The notes under the pieces were generated by a model. It was not told where the DNA came from, ran no database searches, and worked only from the letters and a program-made list of their open reading frames with translations. A DNA stretch of 19,683 bases from contig CAJGEA010000019.1 in NCBI GenBank assembly GCA_904502015.1, positions 1 through 19,683 on the forward strand. The letters run 5' to 3'. The stretch is from an uncultured Clostridia bacterium (GTDB taxonomy: Bacteria > Bacillota > Clostridia > Oscillospirales > CAG-272). Within the stretch, counting starts at the first letter, position 1. Each line of letters starts with the position of its first letter. This document shows, piece by piece, positions 7,540-15,029 of the stretch. A program made the translations under genes and the position numbers.

Positions 7540-8280
7540 TCAATTCTTATCGGAACCGTCGGCATCTGTCTCCCCGCGCAATTCCTCGGGCAAGAGGTCG
7601 GGGCGCTGTCGGCGAGTCAACGCCAGCGCTTCCTCGTATCGCCATTTATCAATTTTGGCGTGGTCACCCGACAAAAGCACGGCAGGCACCTTCATGCCGT
7701 GGTACTCCACGGGCCTCGTATACTGGGGATATTCCAGCATACCCGACGAAATGCTCTCGTTCTCATAGCACTCGGCCGCCGACAGAACGCCGTCGGTCAA
7801 GCGTGCAACACAATCCACCAGAATACAGGCAGGGATCTCTCCCCCCGTCAGCACGTAGTCCCCGATGGACAATTCTTCATCCACGATCTCCTCCACGATA
7901 CGGCGATCCACGCCCTCGTAGTGACCGCAAAGGATGATGAGATTGTCGTATTTTGCCGCGAGCTCCTCGGCGACCTTCTGTGTCAGCACCCGCCCCGCGG
8001 GGGACATATAGATCACGTGGCGGCGGCCGTCGTAGCCCGCGCGAACCTGCTCGTCCAGGACGGCGCGGTAGCAACGGTAGATGGGAGGAGCCGCCATGAG
8101 CATTCCCTTGCCGCCGCCGTAGGGCGTATCGTCCACGCGGCGGTGCTTGTCCTCGGAATAGTCGCGGATATTGTAGGTTTTGATCTCACACGCGCCGCTA
8201 TTCTGGGCGCGTCCAATGATGCTTTCACCGAGAACGCGATCCACAAGCTCAGGAAACAGCGTCATGATGTCAAATCGCAT
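7540..8280 (-). CDS. trmD: tRNA (guanine(37)-N(1))-methyltransferase
   Basis: TrmD methylates G37 next to the anticodon of a subset of tRNAs and so prevents +1 frameshifting; it is a SPOUT-fold, SAM-dependent homodimer. The 246-residue product begins MRFDIMTLFPE and shows DDTPYGGGKGMLM (50-62), LCGHYEGVDRR (117-127), SIGDYVLTGGE (138-148) and VLLSGDHAKIDKWR (201-214), all signature blocks. The length is normal. It starts 3 nt after the rimM stop, the usual rimM-trmD order. In many bacteria rplS follows, but here trmD is followed by a cell-surface glycan gene instead. Confidence 0.98.
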   Translation of the reverse strand: MRFDIMTLFPELVDRVLGESIIGRAQNSGACEIKTYNIRDYSEDKHRRVDDTPYGGGKGMLMAAPPIYRCYRAVLDEQVRAGYDGRRHVIYMSPAGRVLTQKVAEELAAKYDNLIILCGHYEGVDRRIVEEIVDEELSIGDYVLTGGEIPACILVDCVARLTDGVLSAAECYENESISSGMLEYPQYTRPVEYHGMKVPAVLLSGDHAKIDKWRYEEALALTRRQRPDLLPEELRGETDADGSDKN

Positions 8281-8283
8281 GGG

Positions 8284-8823
8284 TCAGTTCCCCTCCCCGT
8301 TATCGAACATTCCGTCAATCGGAGTCATACGGACGCACTCGCCCGGAATGACCGCCGCAATAAACGCGGGAACCGCAGGAACCAGCACCTGCCCGTTTGC
8401 GGTCTTAACGGCGTAAATGGGGGCGGCGGCACCGGGGAGAATGTCCTCCACCTCGCCGAGCACCTGTCCTTCACGCCCCTCGCGGGCATCCAGCACGGGA
8501 AGGCCAATGGCATCCACGAGGAAGTACTGTCCCTCCTCCAGATTGAAATCCTCACGGGCGGCGTACAGCACGGTGCCGCGCAGATCGTCCGCCGCGTTCA
8601 TATCCTCCACGCCCTCCAGCGACAGGAGCAGAAACCGTCCCTGCATGACCGAGCCGCGCAGGATTCGGATCTCCCGCTTGCTCTCCCCGTCACCGACGAA
8701 CACGCGGCCGAGGTCGATCAGGTCGCGGGGCGTATCCGTCCAGGGCTCTACTTTAACGTCGCCCCGACAGCCGTGAGTATTGATGATTTTGCCACATTCC
8801 AGGTAGCGCGATCCATGCATCAT
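8284..8823 (-). CDS. rimM: Ribosome maturation factor RimM
   Basis: RimM binds ribosomal protein S19 and helps fold the 3' head domain of 16S rRNA during 30S assembly. The 179-residue product has the N-terminal RimM barrel, opening with LECGKIINTHGCRGDVKVEP (8-27). A PRC-barrel follows, with YFLVDAIGLPVLD (about 100-112) and GEVEDILPGAAAPIYAVK. It is directly upstream of trmD, which is diagnostic. Two consecutive ATGs (8823 and 8820) are possible starts. The AAGGAAAGG-like site is about 12 nt upstream, somewhat far. Its promoter is annotated separately. Confidence 0.96.
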   Translation of the reverse strand: MMHGSRYLECGKIINTHGCRGDVKVEPWTDTPRDLIDLGRVFVGDGESKREIRILRGSVMQGRFLLLSLEGVEDMNAADDLRGTVLYAAREDFNLEEGQYFLVDAIGLPVLDAREGREGQVLGEVEDILPGAAAPIYAVKTANGQVLVPAVPAFIAAVIPGECVRMTPIDGMFDNGEGN

Positions 8824-8873
8824 ATCTATGTATAACCTTTCCTTGTTCTTACTATGTATCTTTAATTAGAGAT

Positions 8874-8902
8874 AGTATAACACATTTTTTTCAAAATTGC
8901 AA
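8874..8902 (-). promoter_or_regulatory. SigA-type promoter of the rimM-trmD operon
   Basis: On the minus strand TTGCAA (8897-8902) and TATACT (8874-8879) are separated by 17 bp that include an A7 run. The predicted start of transcription, near 8867, leaves a leader of about 45 nt before rimM. Confidence 0.78.
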
Positions 8903-9075
8903 TGGGTGGCGCGTTTTTTTCTCGCATTTCGGTGACACGTTTCGGCGAAGCGGTGCGCTCTTTTTCCAATTCGCATTGACTCCGCGCATTTTTGCAACCG
9001 CGAGCCCTTCAACCTTCATTTTTATCGGTTATGTCTTTTTGGCGAAACAATTTTTGAATTTTTTTCATTTCCCTC

Positions 9076-9104
9076 TTGCAAAGTTGGGAAAATTGTGGTA
9101 TACT
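9076..9104 (+). promoter_or_regulatory. SigA-type promoter of the citrate synthase gene
   Basis: TTGCAA (9076-9081) and TATACT (9099-9104) are separated by 17 bp. The hexamers and spacing are identical to those of the divergent rimM promoter. The leader before ATG 9190 would be about 80 nt. Confidence 0.8.
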
Positions 9105-9189
9105 TGTTTATTATGTACCCGATCCACCCCGCCTGATTCTACATTCGCGGGTGCGGATCGTCCCCAAATTCCCTCACGGAGGTTATTCT

Positions 9190-10587
9190 ATGGCTTATCT
9201 GGATAAAAACATTACGCTCCTGCCCGGCGAGGACGCCGCGCGCATTGAGAAGCAATATGATTCTCTCCTGACCACCTCGCGCTCCTACTACACCATTCCC
9301 CGCACCGCCTTCGATAGCTACCGTGTCAAGCGCGGTCTGCGCGAGGCCGACGGCACGGGCGTCATGGCGGGTGTTACCCGCGTGGGCAGCGCGCACGGCT
9401 ACGTGGTCAGCGAGGGTGACAAGTACCCTGTTGAGGGCGTTCTGGAGTATCGCGGCTACGACCTGCGCGATCTGATCAATAACTTCATGAGCGAGAACCG
9501 CTTCGGCTTTGAGGAGACCACCTTCCTGCTCTTCTTCGGGCATCTGCCCACCGCCGACGAGCTTGCCGAGTTCAACGAGCTGCTCACCGTCATGCGCCGT
9601 CTCCCCCCTCGCTTCACCGAGGACATCATCATGAAGGCGCCCTCGCGCTCCATCATGAACAAGCTCCAGAGCGCGGTGCTGGCTCTCTACGCCTACGACG
9701 ATAACCCCGACGAGGTCACGCTGGACAATATGCTTCGTCAATCCATTGAGATCGTAGCGCGTCTGCCCGTCATTGCGGCACAGTCCTACGCGGTCTACCG
9801 CAACGCCTTCTACCACAAGTCCCTCAACCTGCACAACCCTCACGATAATCTCAGCACCGCCGAAAACTTCCTGCGCGTGCTTCGCTCGGACAAGAAATAC
9901 ACCGAGGCCGAGGCACACCTGCTGGATCTCTGTCTCGTCATCCACGCCGAGCATGGCGGCGGTAACTGCTCCACCTTCACCACCCGCGTGCTGTCCTCCT
10001 CGGGTACCGACACCTATTCCGCGATTTCGGGCGGTATCGGCGCGCTCAAGGGCCCCCGCCACGGTGGCGCAAACCTCAAGGTGCAGGAAATGTTCGACGA
10101 GATCAAGGCGAATGTGCAGAACCCCCGCAACGACGACGAGCTGGCCTCCTACCTGCTCAAGATCCTCCGCAAGGAGGCAGGCGACGGCAGCGGACTCATC
10201 TACGGTATGGGCCACGCGGTTTACACCAAGTCTGACCCCCGCGCCGTTCTGCTCAAGCACTTTGCCCGCCAGCAGGCCTACGAGAAGGGCTACGGCGACG
10301 ATTTCGATCTTCTCGAATCCATCGAGCGCTTGACTCCCGATCTGTTCTGTGCCTTCAAGGGCCTGTCGCAGGAGATGTGCGCCAACGTCGATCTTTACTC
10401 GGGTCTTGTCTACCGTATGCTGGGCATTCCTACCGAGATGTATACCCCCCTCTTTACGGTGGCCCGCGTCACAGGCTGGTGCGCGCACCGCATGGAGGAG
10501 TACATGACCGCGGGCAAGATCATGCGTCCCGCCTTCAAGTGCATCGCCAAGTCCCGCAAGTTTGAGCCCATCGCGGATCGCTCGTAA
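9190..10587 (+). CDS. Citrate synthase (or 2-methylcitrate synthase)
   Basis: The enzyme condenses acetyl-CoA with oxaloacetate to citrate; in anaerobic Clostridia this commonly feeds glutamate synthesis. The 465-residue protein has all three catalytic residues: H291 in GPRHGGAN (288-295), H342 in GMGHAVYTKSDPRA (339-352) and D401 in NVDLYSGLVYRM (399-410). HAEHGGGNCSTFTTR (252-266) and TPLFTVARVTGWCAHRMEE (419-437) are further family blocks. I chose ATG 9190 because GGAGG lies 7 nt upstream. The longer frame from 9076 starts on the -35 box and cannot be real. It is monocistronic, with its own promoter and terminator. A methylcitrate specificity cannot be excluded from sequence. Confidence 0.96.
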   Translation: MAYLDKNITLLPGEDAARIEKQYDSLLTTSRSYYTIPRTAFDSYRVKRGLREADGTGVMAGVTRVGSAHGYVVSEGDKYPVEGVLEYRGYDLRDLINNFMSENRFGFEETTFLLFFGHLPTADELAEFNELLTVMRRLPPRFTEDIIMKAPSRSIMNKLQSAVLALYAYDDNPDEVTLDNMLRQSIEIVARLPVIAAQSYAVYRNAFYHKSLNLHNPHDNLSTAENFLRVLRSDKKYTEAEAHLLDLCLVIHAEHGGGNCSTFTTRVLSSSGTDTYSAISGGIGALKGPRHGGANLKVQEMFDEIKANVQNPRNDDELASYLLKILRKEAGDGSGLIYGMGHAVYTKSDPRAVLLKHFARQQAYEKGYGDDFDLLESIERLTPDLFCAFKGLSQEMCANVDLYSGLVYRMLGIPTEMYTPLFTVARVTGWCAHRMEEYMTAGKIMRPAFKCIAKSRKFEPIADRS

Positions 10588-10603
10588 TCACTCATAACAC
10601 ATA

Positions 10604-10640
10604 AAAACGGATGCACGCCGAATCGGCGTGCATCCGTTTT
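10604..10640. terminator. Bidirectional intrinsic terminator
   Basis: AAAACGGATGCACGCCGA (10604-10621) and its perfect reverse complement (10623-10640) form an 18-bp palindrome with flanking A and T runs. It has U-tracts in both directions and serves the citrate synthase gene from the left and the convergent metallo-beta-lactamase-fold gene from the right. Confidence 0.93.
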
Positions 10641-10651
10641 TCATTGATCAA

Positions 10652-11566
10652 TTAGCGTTTTTGCGGCTCTCCGCCGTCAGATACGAACACGATGGAGCCG
10701 TGAAGATCGGTTCGCCAGACGCGAGCGCCCGCGTTTTCCAGTCTGGTCAGGATCTGTGCCTTGGGGTGACCGTGCGTATTTCCCTCGCCGACGGAAATAA
10801 CGGCATAGTCGGGGGAAACCGCCTCAAGGAACGCTTCACTCGTTGAGGTCGTCGAGCCATGGTGGCCTACCTTGAGAAGATCGCAATCCAGCTTCCCGCT
10901 TGCGAGATACCTCTCCAGCATCTCCTCCTCGGATACGGTTTCGGCATCGCCCGTAAACAGCACGGTCGTATCGCCGTACTCAACGCGAAGCACCACGCTC
11001 CAGTCGTTGAGCTCAGTATAGGACGTACCGAGAGGAGCGAGCACCGTAAAGGTAACCTCGCCGACCGTGAAGGTATAATCGGGCTCCGAGAGAATGAGGT
11101 CGCACTCATGCCGCTCGATGGCGTCCATCATATACGTATAGGTCTTAGAATCATGCTCCTTTTCGGGCAGAAGCACGCGCTTGACGTCAAAGCTGTTGAT
11201 GACCATATCCGCGCCGCCGATATGATCCTCGTGGGGATGGGTGAAGACGGCATACTCAATGGTAGTAACACCGTGAGTATCCAAATACGCCATCAGCTCA
11301 TCCTCCGCTGAATTGGTGGATGCGTCAATGAGCACGTCGCCCGCCGCCGTGCGGATGAGCGCGGCATCGCCCTGCCCTACGTCAATGAAATGAAACTCCA
11401 CCGTATCGCCGCTGACAACAGGCGGCGTGGTTTCCTGCGGCTCCTCCCCGTTCAGGTAACCCTGCCCGAACAAAAACGCGAGCAAGGAAATCAGCAAAAT
11501 GATCGCCGTCGTCCATATCGGCGCCGCATATCTCTTCTGTTTACGTCTTCTTCTCCTTTGTGCCAT
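10652..11566 (-). CDS. Membrane-anchored ComEC-like metallo-beta-lactamase-fold hydrolase
   Basis: The 304-residue protein has a very basic N-terminus (RRRRRKQKR), one membrane helix (~17-35) and an extracellular MBL-fold domain. The metal-binding set is visible: FTHPHEDHIGG (H110, H112, D114, H115), FTGDAE (D207), KVGHHGS (H235/H236) and NTHGHP (H267). The pattern VEFHFIDVGQGDAALIRT (56-73) is that of the C-terminal domain of the competence protein ComEC/Rec2 and its stand-alone relatives, implicated in nucleic-acid or phosphodiester cleavage. The ComEC channel itself is absent, so a DNA-uptake role is not implied. The start ATG 11566 has GGGAGG 6 nt upstream. It converges with citrate synthase and diverges from the SLH protein. 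Confidence 0.9.
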   Translation of the reverse strand: MAQRRRRRKQKRYAAPIWTTAIILLISLLAFLFGQGYLNGEEPQETTPPVVSGDTVEFHFIDVGQGDAALIRTAAGDVLIDASTNSAEDELMAYLDTHGVTTIEYAVFTHPHEDHIGGADMVINSFDVKRVLLPEKEHDSKTYTYMMDAIERHECDLILSEPDYTFTVGEVTFTVLAPLGTSYTELNDWSVVLRVEYGDTTVLFTGDAETVSEEEMLERYLASGKLDCDLLKVGHHGSTTSTSEAFLEAVSPDYAVISVGEGNTHGHPKAQILTRLENAGARVWRTDLHGSIVFVSDGGEPQKR

Positions 11567-11597
11567 AGAAACCTCCCGTCAAAATAGTTACATTCCC

Positions 11598-11626
11598 ATT
11601 ATAGCAAATCGGTGCGCAAAAAGCAA
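11598..11626 (-). promoter_or_regulatory. SigA-type promoter of the MBL-fold gene
   Basis: On the minus strand TTGCTT (11621-11626) and a consensus TATAAT (11598-11603) are separated by 17 bp. The leader before ATG 11566 is only about 25 nt. Confidence 0.75.
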
Positions 11627-11644
11627 GTGTTTTTGCTGAATTTT

Positions 11645-11664
11645 GGGAGGGCATATTCCCTCCC
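11645..11664. promoter_or_regulatory. Perfect 7-bp inverted repeat, possible operator or leader hairpin
   Basis: GGGAGGG (11645-11651) and CCCTCCC (11658-11664) are separated by six bases. It lies in the ~150-bp gap between the divergent MBL-fold and SLH-protein genes, and no U-tract follows on either strand. I found no convincing -10/-35 pair for the SLH gene, so its promoter may overlap this element. Confidence 0.45.
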
Positions 11665-11715
11665 ACGGGCGCATACAGTATAGCGATATCCGCAACGCGC
11701 AATAAGGAGGCTTAT

Positions 11716-13152
11716 ATGATAACCGTATGCATTCATAACCGAAACCGCCGCACCCGAAACGTATGGCGCCGAATCGCCATTTTCACCGTGGGAGCATGGT
11801 TGCTCGCCACCTCCCTGCTCCTGCCCATCGCGGCCACCGACGCGGGGGACGCAGTGCCCATCAGCCACACGCCCACAGCAGATGCGGGCGTATTGACATC
11901 GAACGGCGACCGCGCCGATGCCCTGCGCCCCACGCGCCCTGCCGTTTCCTACGGTCTGCGTGTTCTGGCTGCGCGGGACGAGGTGGTATTCGCGGGTCTT
12001 TGCGGCAATGAAATTTCTTTCACGGCAGACGATTTTCGCCGTGTGATGAATCTGTCCGAGGTGAATTACATCACCATCTCCGAGCTGCCCTCCCCCGCCG
12101 ACGGTACGCTGTTCGTGGGCTCAATGGGGGCGAGCGTGGGTCAGGTGATCTCGGCGGGCAGTCTGTCCCTTATGTCCTTTGCGGCCGCCGACGATACAAA
12201 GCCCTGCGACGCCACCATGCGCGTCTCGGTCAACGGGAGCGACTACGACGTGCTGTGCCGCCTGTATCTTCTGGAAAAACTAAACTACACCCCCACGGTG
12301 GCGCTGGCGTCCTCGCTCTCGCTGGACATGGCGACCTTTCGCAACGTACCCCTCTACGCCGCTTGCTCGGGGTACGATCCCGAGGGGGACGAGGTGACCT
12401 TTGAGGTGGTACGGTACGCCGAGCACGGACGTGTCACCATCACCGACAAGCACACGGGGGCGTACGTTTACACCCCAGACAGCAATTTCACGGGAACCGA
12501 CCAATTTTCCTACGTGGTGCGCGACAAATACGGCAATTACAGCACCTCAGCCACCGTGAGCATTCGGGTAGAGGCCACCCCCGACTCCGCGGCGTTTGCC
12601 GACATTGAGGGGCATGCATCAGCATCCTCCATCATCCGAGCCTGCGCCACGGGACTCATGAACGGCACGCGGGTGGGTGCTGACCACTACTTCAAGCCCA
12701 CAGCCTCCATCAGCCGTGCCGAATTTCTTGTAACAGCCATGCACGCGGCAGGTATTGGAGAGGCGGATGTGGCCGCCTACACCCAAACCCCATTTGCGGA
12801 TGATCTGTCCATTCCCACCTCCATGCGGGGATACGTAGCCCTCGCCGCCGAGCGGAGGTACGTGGGGGGCAAGACGGTAGACGGTCAGCTCTGCTTCTGC
12901 CCCGACGAGCCCATATCCCGCGCCGAGGCCGCCGTGATCCTCTCCAATATCATCGGCTACGCCACTGAGGACACCGTCACCGCGTTTGCCGATGCCTCTG
13001 CCCTGCCCGCGTGGTCTGCTGAGGCGCTGACTTCCCTTGCGGCGCTGGGCATACTCGTGCCCATGGACGGGAATGCTTACCCCGCCGCTACCATGACCCG
13101 CTCCGACACCGCCGAGTGGCTGACGCGGACGGTCAAGCTCGTAAACGGGTAA
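11716..13152 (+). CDS. Secreted S-layer-homology protein with cadherin-like domain
   Basis: The 478-residue protein begins with a basic N-terminus and a signal-type helix (~18-40, cleavage plausible near AATDA). Residues ~80-190 form an Ig-like repeat with ITISELPSPADGTLFVG, an arrangement I associate with SLH proteins of Clostridia. Residues ~192-286 form a cadherin-like domain (YDPEGDEVTFEV...HTGAYVYTPDSNFTGTD). Three SLH domains follow: FADIEGHASASSI..FKPTASISRAEF (~295-345), FADDLSIP..FCPDEPISRAEAA (~360-412) and FADASALPAW..YPAATMTRSDTAEW (~424-470). SLH domains usually bind pyruvylated secondary wall polymer, so the protein should be non-covalently held on the cell surface. The start ATG 11716 follows AAGGAGG by 5 nt. 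Its ligand is unknown. Confidence 0.93.
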   Translation: MITVCIHNRNRRTRNVWRRIAIFTVGAWLLATSLLLPIAATDAGDAVPISHTPTADAGVLTSNGDRADALRPTRPAVSYGLRVLAARDEVVFAGLCGNEISFTADDFRRVMNLSEVNYITISELPSPADGTLFVGSMGASVGQVISAGSLSLMSFAAADDTKPCDATMRVSVNGSDYDVLCRLYLLEKLNYTPTVALASSLSLDMATFRNVPLYAACSGYDPEGDEVTFEVVRYAEHGRVTITDKHTGAYVYTPDSNFTGTDQFSYVVRDKYGNYSTSATVSIRVEATPDSAAFADIEGHASASSIIRACATGLMNGTRVGADHYFKPTASISRAEFLVTAMHAAGIGEADVAAYTQTPFADDLSIPTSMRGYVALAAERRYVGGKTVDGQLCFCPDEPISRAEAAVILSNIIGYATEDTVTAFADASALPAWSAEALTSLAALGILVPMDGNAYPAATMTRSDTAEWLTRTVKLVNG

Positions 13153-13166
13153 AACTCTCATGTAAA

Positions 13167-13196
13167 TTGACACATAGCGACACCTCCTCGCATATT
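13167..13196 (+). promoter_or_regulatory. Candidate promoter of the DUF3343 gene
   Basis: TTGACA (13167-13172, a consensus -35) is followed after 18 bp by CATATT (13191-13196). The -10 is imperfect. The predicted start near 13203 would lie in the loop of the hairpin at 13180-13214. Confidence 0.45.
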
Positions 13197-13214
13197 CTGA
13201 CGGTGAGGAGGTGT
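13180..13214 (+). terminator. Hairpin after the SLH gene: weak terminator or ribosome-binding-site lock
   Basis: ACACCTCCTC (13180-13189) and GAGGAGGTGT (13205-13214) pair perfectly across a 15-nt loop, with TTGCTTTTCT downstream. The T run is broken, so termination would be weak. The right arm contains the GAGGAGG that must serve as ribosome binding site for the next gene, so read-through mRNA would hide it. Confidence 0.6.
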
Positions 13215-13223
13215 TGCTTTTCT

Positions 13224-13529
13224 ATGCGTAACAACCGCTCACAAGCCCCATTTTCTTCCAATGATTACACGTCTTCCCCTTCTTACACCCCTCAACCGCC
13301 CCAGCATCGGGGAATCTGCACGGCGGTGATCGGCTCCATGACTCAGGCCATGCGCGCGCAAACCGTGCTGGGTGAGGCGGCGATCCATGCCACGCTGACT
13401 AAAATCAGCTCCTCTCAGGCTCACAACGGATGCGCCTACGGCGTGGATTTCTCCTGCGTACAAAGCGGAAACGTGCGTGCCGTTCTGGAGCGCGCGGGCA
13501 TTCGCGTGCGGCAGTATTTGTCGGGGTGA
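13224..13529 (+). CDS. DUF3343 protein, putative sulfur/selenium carrier
   Basis: The 101-residue product has a disordered, Ser/Pro/Gln-rich N-terminus (~1-28) and a compact C-terminal domain (~30-101). That domain starts ICTAVIGSMTQAMRAQTVL and ends NGCAYGVDFSCVQSGNVRAV...IRVRQYL. Short proteins with the 'AM.AE..L' helix and a conserved Cys-Gly/Cys-Ala turn (C70 here) belong to DUF3343, described in Pfam as putative Se/S carrier protein-like. The start ATG 13224 is set by GAGGAGG 12 nt upstream; earlier frames run into the SLH gene. It is directly followed by a cysteine desulfurase, the expected sulfur donor for such a carrier. The function is inferred, not shown. Confidence 0.8.
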   Translation: MRNNRSQAPFSSNDYTSSPSYTPQPPQHRGICTAVIGSMTQAMRAQTVLGEAAIHATLTKISSSQAHNGCAYGVDFSCVQSGNVRAVLERAGIRVRQYLSG

Positions 13530-13540
13530 TTCCGAATCCT

Positions 13541-13576
13541 CCCCGTTCCGCCCACGTGGCGGGGCGGGGTGTCTTT
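13541..13576 (+). terminator. Hairpin with T-rich tail between DUF3343 and desulfurase genes
   Basis: CCCCGTTCCGCC (13541-13552) and GGCGGGGCGGGG (13558-13569) pair over 12 positions with two G-T wobbles and a 5-nt loop, followed by TGTCTTTT. This could stop or weaken transcription between the two genes, but the T run is short. Confidence 0.6.
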
Positions 13577-13610
13577 TGCGACCGCTATCATTCACTTATA
13601 GGAGGTCTTT

Positions 13611-14804
13611 ATGAATCGATCTGCCCCCGCGCGGCTGATCTATCTGGACAACGCCGCCACGTCGTACCCCAAGCCCCCCGCCGTCGTAGAACGTGTCGCC
13701 ACCAGCATGACCGAGCGCGGCGGCAACCCCGGGCGGGGCTCTCACGCCCTCGCACTGGCGGCGGCCGAGGAGATCTACGCCTGCCGCGCGCTGGCGGCGG
13801 ATTTTTTCGGCATATCGGCACATCCCGAGTGTGTGATCTTCACCCTCAACACCACCCACGCGCTCAATCTGGCCATCAAGGGGATGCTCGGCGAGGGAGA
13901 TCACGCAATCTGCTCGGATATGGAGCATAACTCCGTCCTGCGGCCGCTGTACCGTCTGCAAACCGACGGGCGAATCACCTTTGACGTATTTGATACTTAT
14001 CCCGCCGCTGGGCGGCGGGATAGTCCCACCGCTCCGCGGCGAAGCGACGGCATGATCCTATCCTCGCTGGCATCCAGGATCACGCCGAAAACCAAGGCGG
14101 TGATCTGCGCCCACGCCTCTAACCTATGCGGCGCTACCCTGCCCATTGAGCGGATCGGGGCGTTTTGCCACGCGCGGGGGATCAAATTCATCGTGGACGC
14201 GGCGCAATCCGCAGGCGTTCTGGGCATTGATATGACGCGTATGCACATCGATGCGCTGTGTGTTCCCGGTCACAAGGGACTGATGGGCCCGCAGGGGACG
14301 GGAATGCTGATTCTCGGTGAGGGTATCACCCTTGACACCCTCATGGAGGGAGGCAACGGCATGGACTCGCTGAGCGGGGAGATGTCGCTTGAGGCTCCCG
14401 AGCGGTACGAGGCGGGCACGCTGGCCGCCCCTGCCATCGCGGGATTGCGGACGGGCATGGAATACGTCCGCGAGGTAGGTGTGGAGCGCATTTACCGCCA
14501 CGAGGCTACGCTGGGCGGGTGGGCACGCGACGGTCTCATGGCTCTCCCCCGTGTTACCGTGTATGCCCCTCGGCAGGCGGGCGGTGTCGTTCTTTTCTCG
14601 GTAGACGGCTATGACTCCGAGGATGTGGGACGGATGCTGGATGCTGAAGGCATTTGTGTGCGCCCCGGATTCCATTGCTCGGCGTTGGGGCATCGCACGC
14701 TGGGCACGCCCGAGGGCGGCGCCGTCCGCGCGAGCTTCGGGTGGTTCAACCGCGAGGAGGATGTGGATGCGCTCCTTCGCGCCATGCGGCGGATCGTGGG
14801 GTAG
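13611..14804 (+). CDS. Cysteine desulfurase family protein (aminotransferase class V, TIGR01977-like)
   Basis: This is a PLP enzyme expected to release sulfur (or selenium) from cysteine (or selenocysteine) onto an active-site cysteine. The 397-residue protein begins LIYLDNAATSYPKPPAV (9-25) and has EHNS (105-108), DAAQS (196-200), the PLP lysine K222 in PGHKGLMGPQGTG (219-231) and the catalytic C356 in RPGFHCSALGHRTLGTPEGG (351-370). ASFGWFNREEDVDALL closes it. The HCSALGHRTLGT form is typical of the TIGR01977 (EF2568-like) branch rather than NifS/IscS. ATG 13611 follows AGGAGG by 5 nt. Residues ~131-148 (AAGRRDSP..) look like an insertion encoded by a palindromic DNA element. It follows the DUF3343 gene by 81 nt. 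Confidence 0.9.
   Translation: MNRSAPARLIYLDNAATSYPKPPAVVERVATSMTERGGNPGRGSHALALAAAEEIYACRALAADFFGISAHPECVIFTLNTTHALNLAIKGMLGEGDHAICSDMEHNSVLRPLYRLQTDGRITFDVFDTYPAAGRRDSPTAPRRSDGMILSSLASRITPKTKAVICAHASNLCGATLPIERIGAFCHARGIKFIVDAAQSAGVLGIDMTRMHIDALCVPGHKGLMGPQGTGMLILGEGITLDTLMEGGNGMDSLSGEMSLEAPERYEAGTLAAPAIAGLRTGMEYVREVGVERIYRHEATLGGWARDGLMALPRVTVYAPRQAGGVVLFSVDGYDSEDVGRMLDAEGICVRPGFHCSALGHRTLGTPEGGAVRASFGWFNREEDVDALLRAMRRIVG
13998..14022. repeat. Perfect 11-bp palindrome inside the desulfurase gene
   Basis: TATCCCGCCGC (13998-14008) and GCGGCGGGATA (14012-14022) pair perfectly around a 3-nt loop. A second smaller inverted repeat (CGCT/AGCG) follows within 14030-14046. Together they encode about 18 Arg/Ser/Pro-rich residues at a point where I expect only a short linker, and the frame stays open. 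Confidence 0.7.
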
Positions 14805-14870
14805 AGATTCAGTCGGTTGTCAAATTGGGGTTTATCGAACTGTTTGAATTTGTGTGTCCACGGGTGCTAC

Positions 14871-14973
14871 GGGGGTGCAGGGGGCAAAGCCCCCTGCACC
14901 TAACAAAGATCGGCCGGCGGTGTCGGGGGCGGCCTTGAGCGCCCCGACGCGCACCGGTAGGTGCAAGAAAATT
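14871..14973 (+). repeat. Copy A of a ~100-bp hairpin-bearing dispersed repeat
   Basis: It opens with GGGGGTG and a perfect 12-bp stem, GGTGCAGGGGGC (14874-14885), with AAA loop and partner at 14889-14900. It continues with GGCGGTGTCGG (14916-14926) and GACGCGC (14946-14952) and ends with GCAAGAAAATT (14963-14973). The same blocks occur in the same order on the opposite strand in copy B. Confidence 0.8.
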
Positions 14974-15029
14974 TCATATCACATAAAGGTTTTTTGGGGG
15001 GCTTGTTCCGTATGCTTTTAGTTATTGCT

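Larger units (their letters stand above)
8824..9189. other. Gene-free divergent control region between rimM and citrate synthase
   Basis: This stretch of 366 bases has no credible reading frame. It is AT-richer than its surroundings, with several runs of T, and holds one promoter on each strand (annotated separately). I saw no riboswitch-like structure, tRNA or repeat in the ~170 bases between the two promoters. Confidence 0.7.

Noticed and set aside
9076..9189. N-terminal extension of citrate synthase
   Set aside because: It begins on the -35 box of the promoter. ATG 9190 has a proper ribosome binding site and a family-like N-terminus.
13116..13223. N-terminal extension of the DUF3343 protein
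   Set aside because: It overlaps the end of the SLH gene and the hairpin, and has no ribosome binding site or homology-like content.
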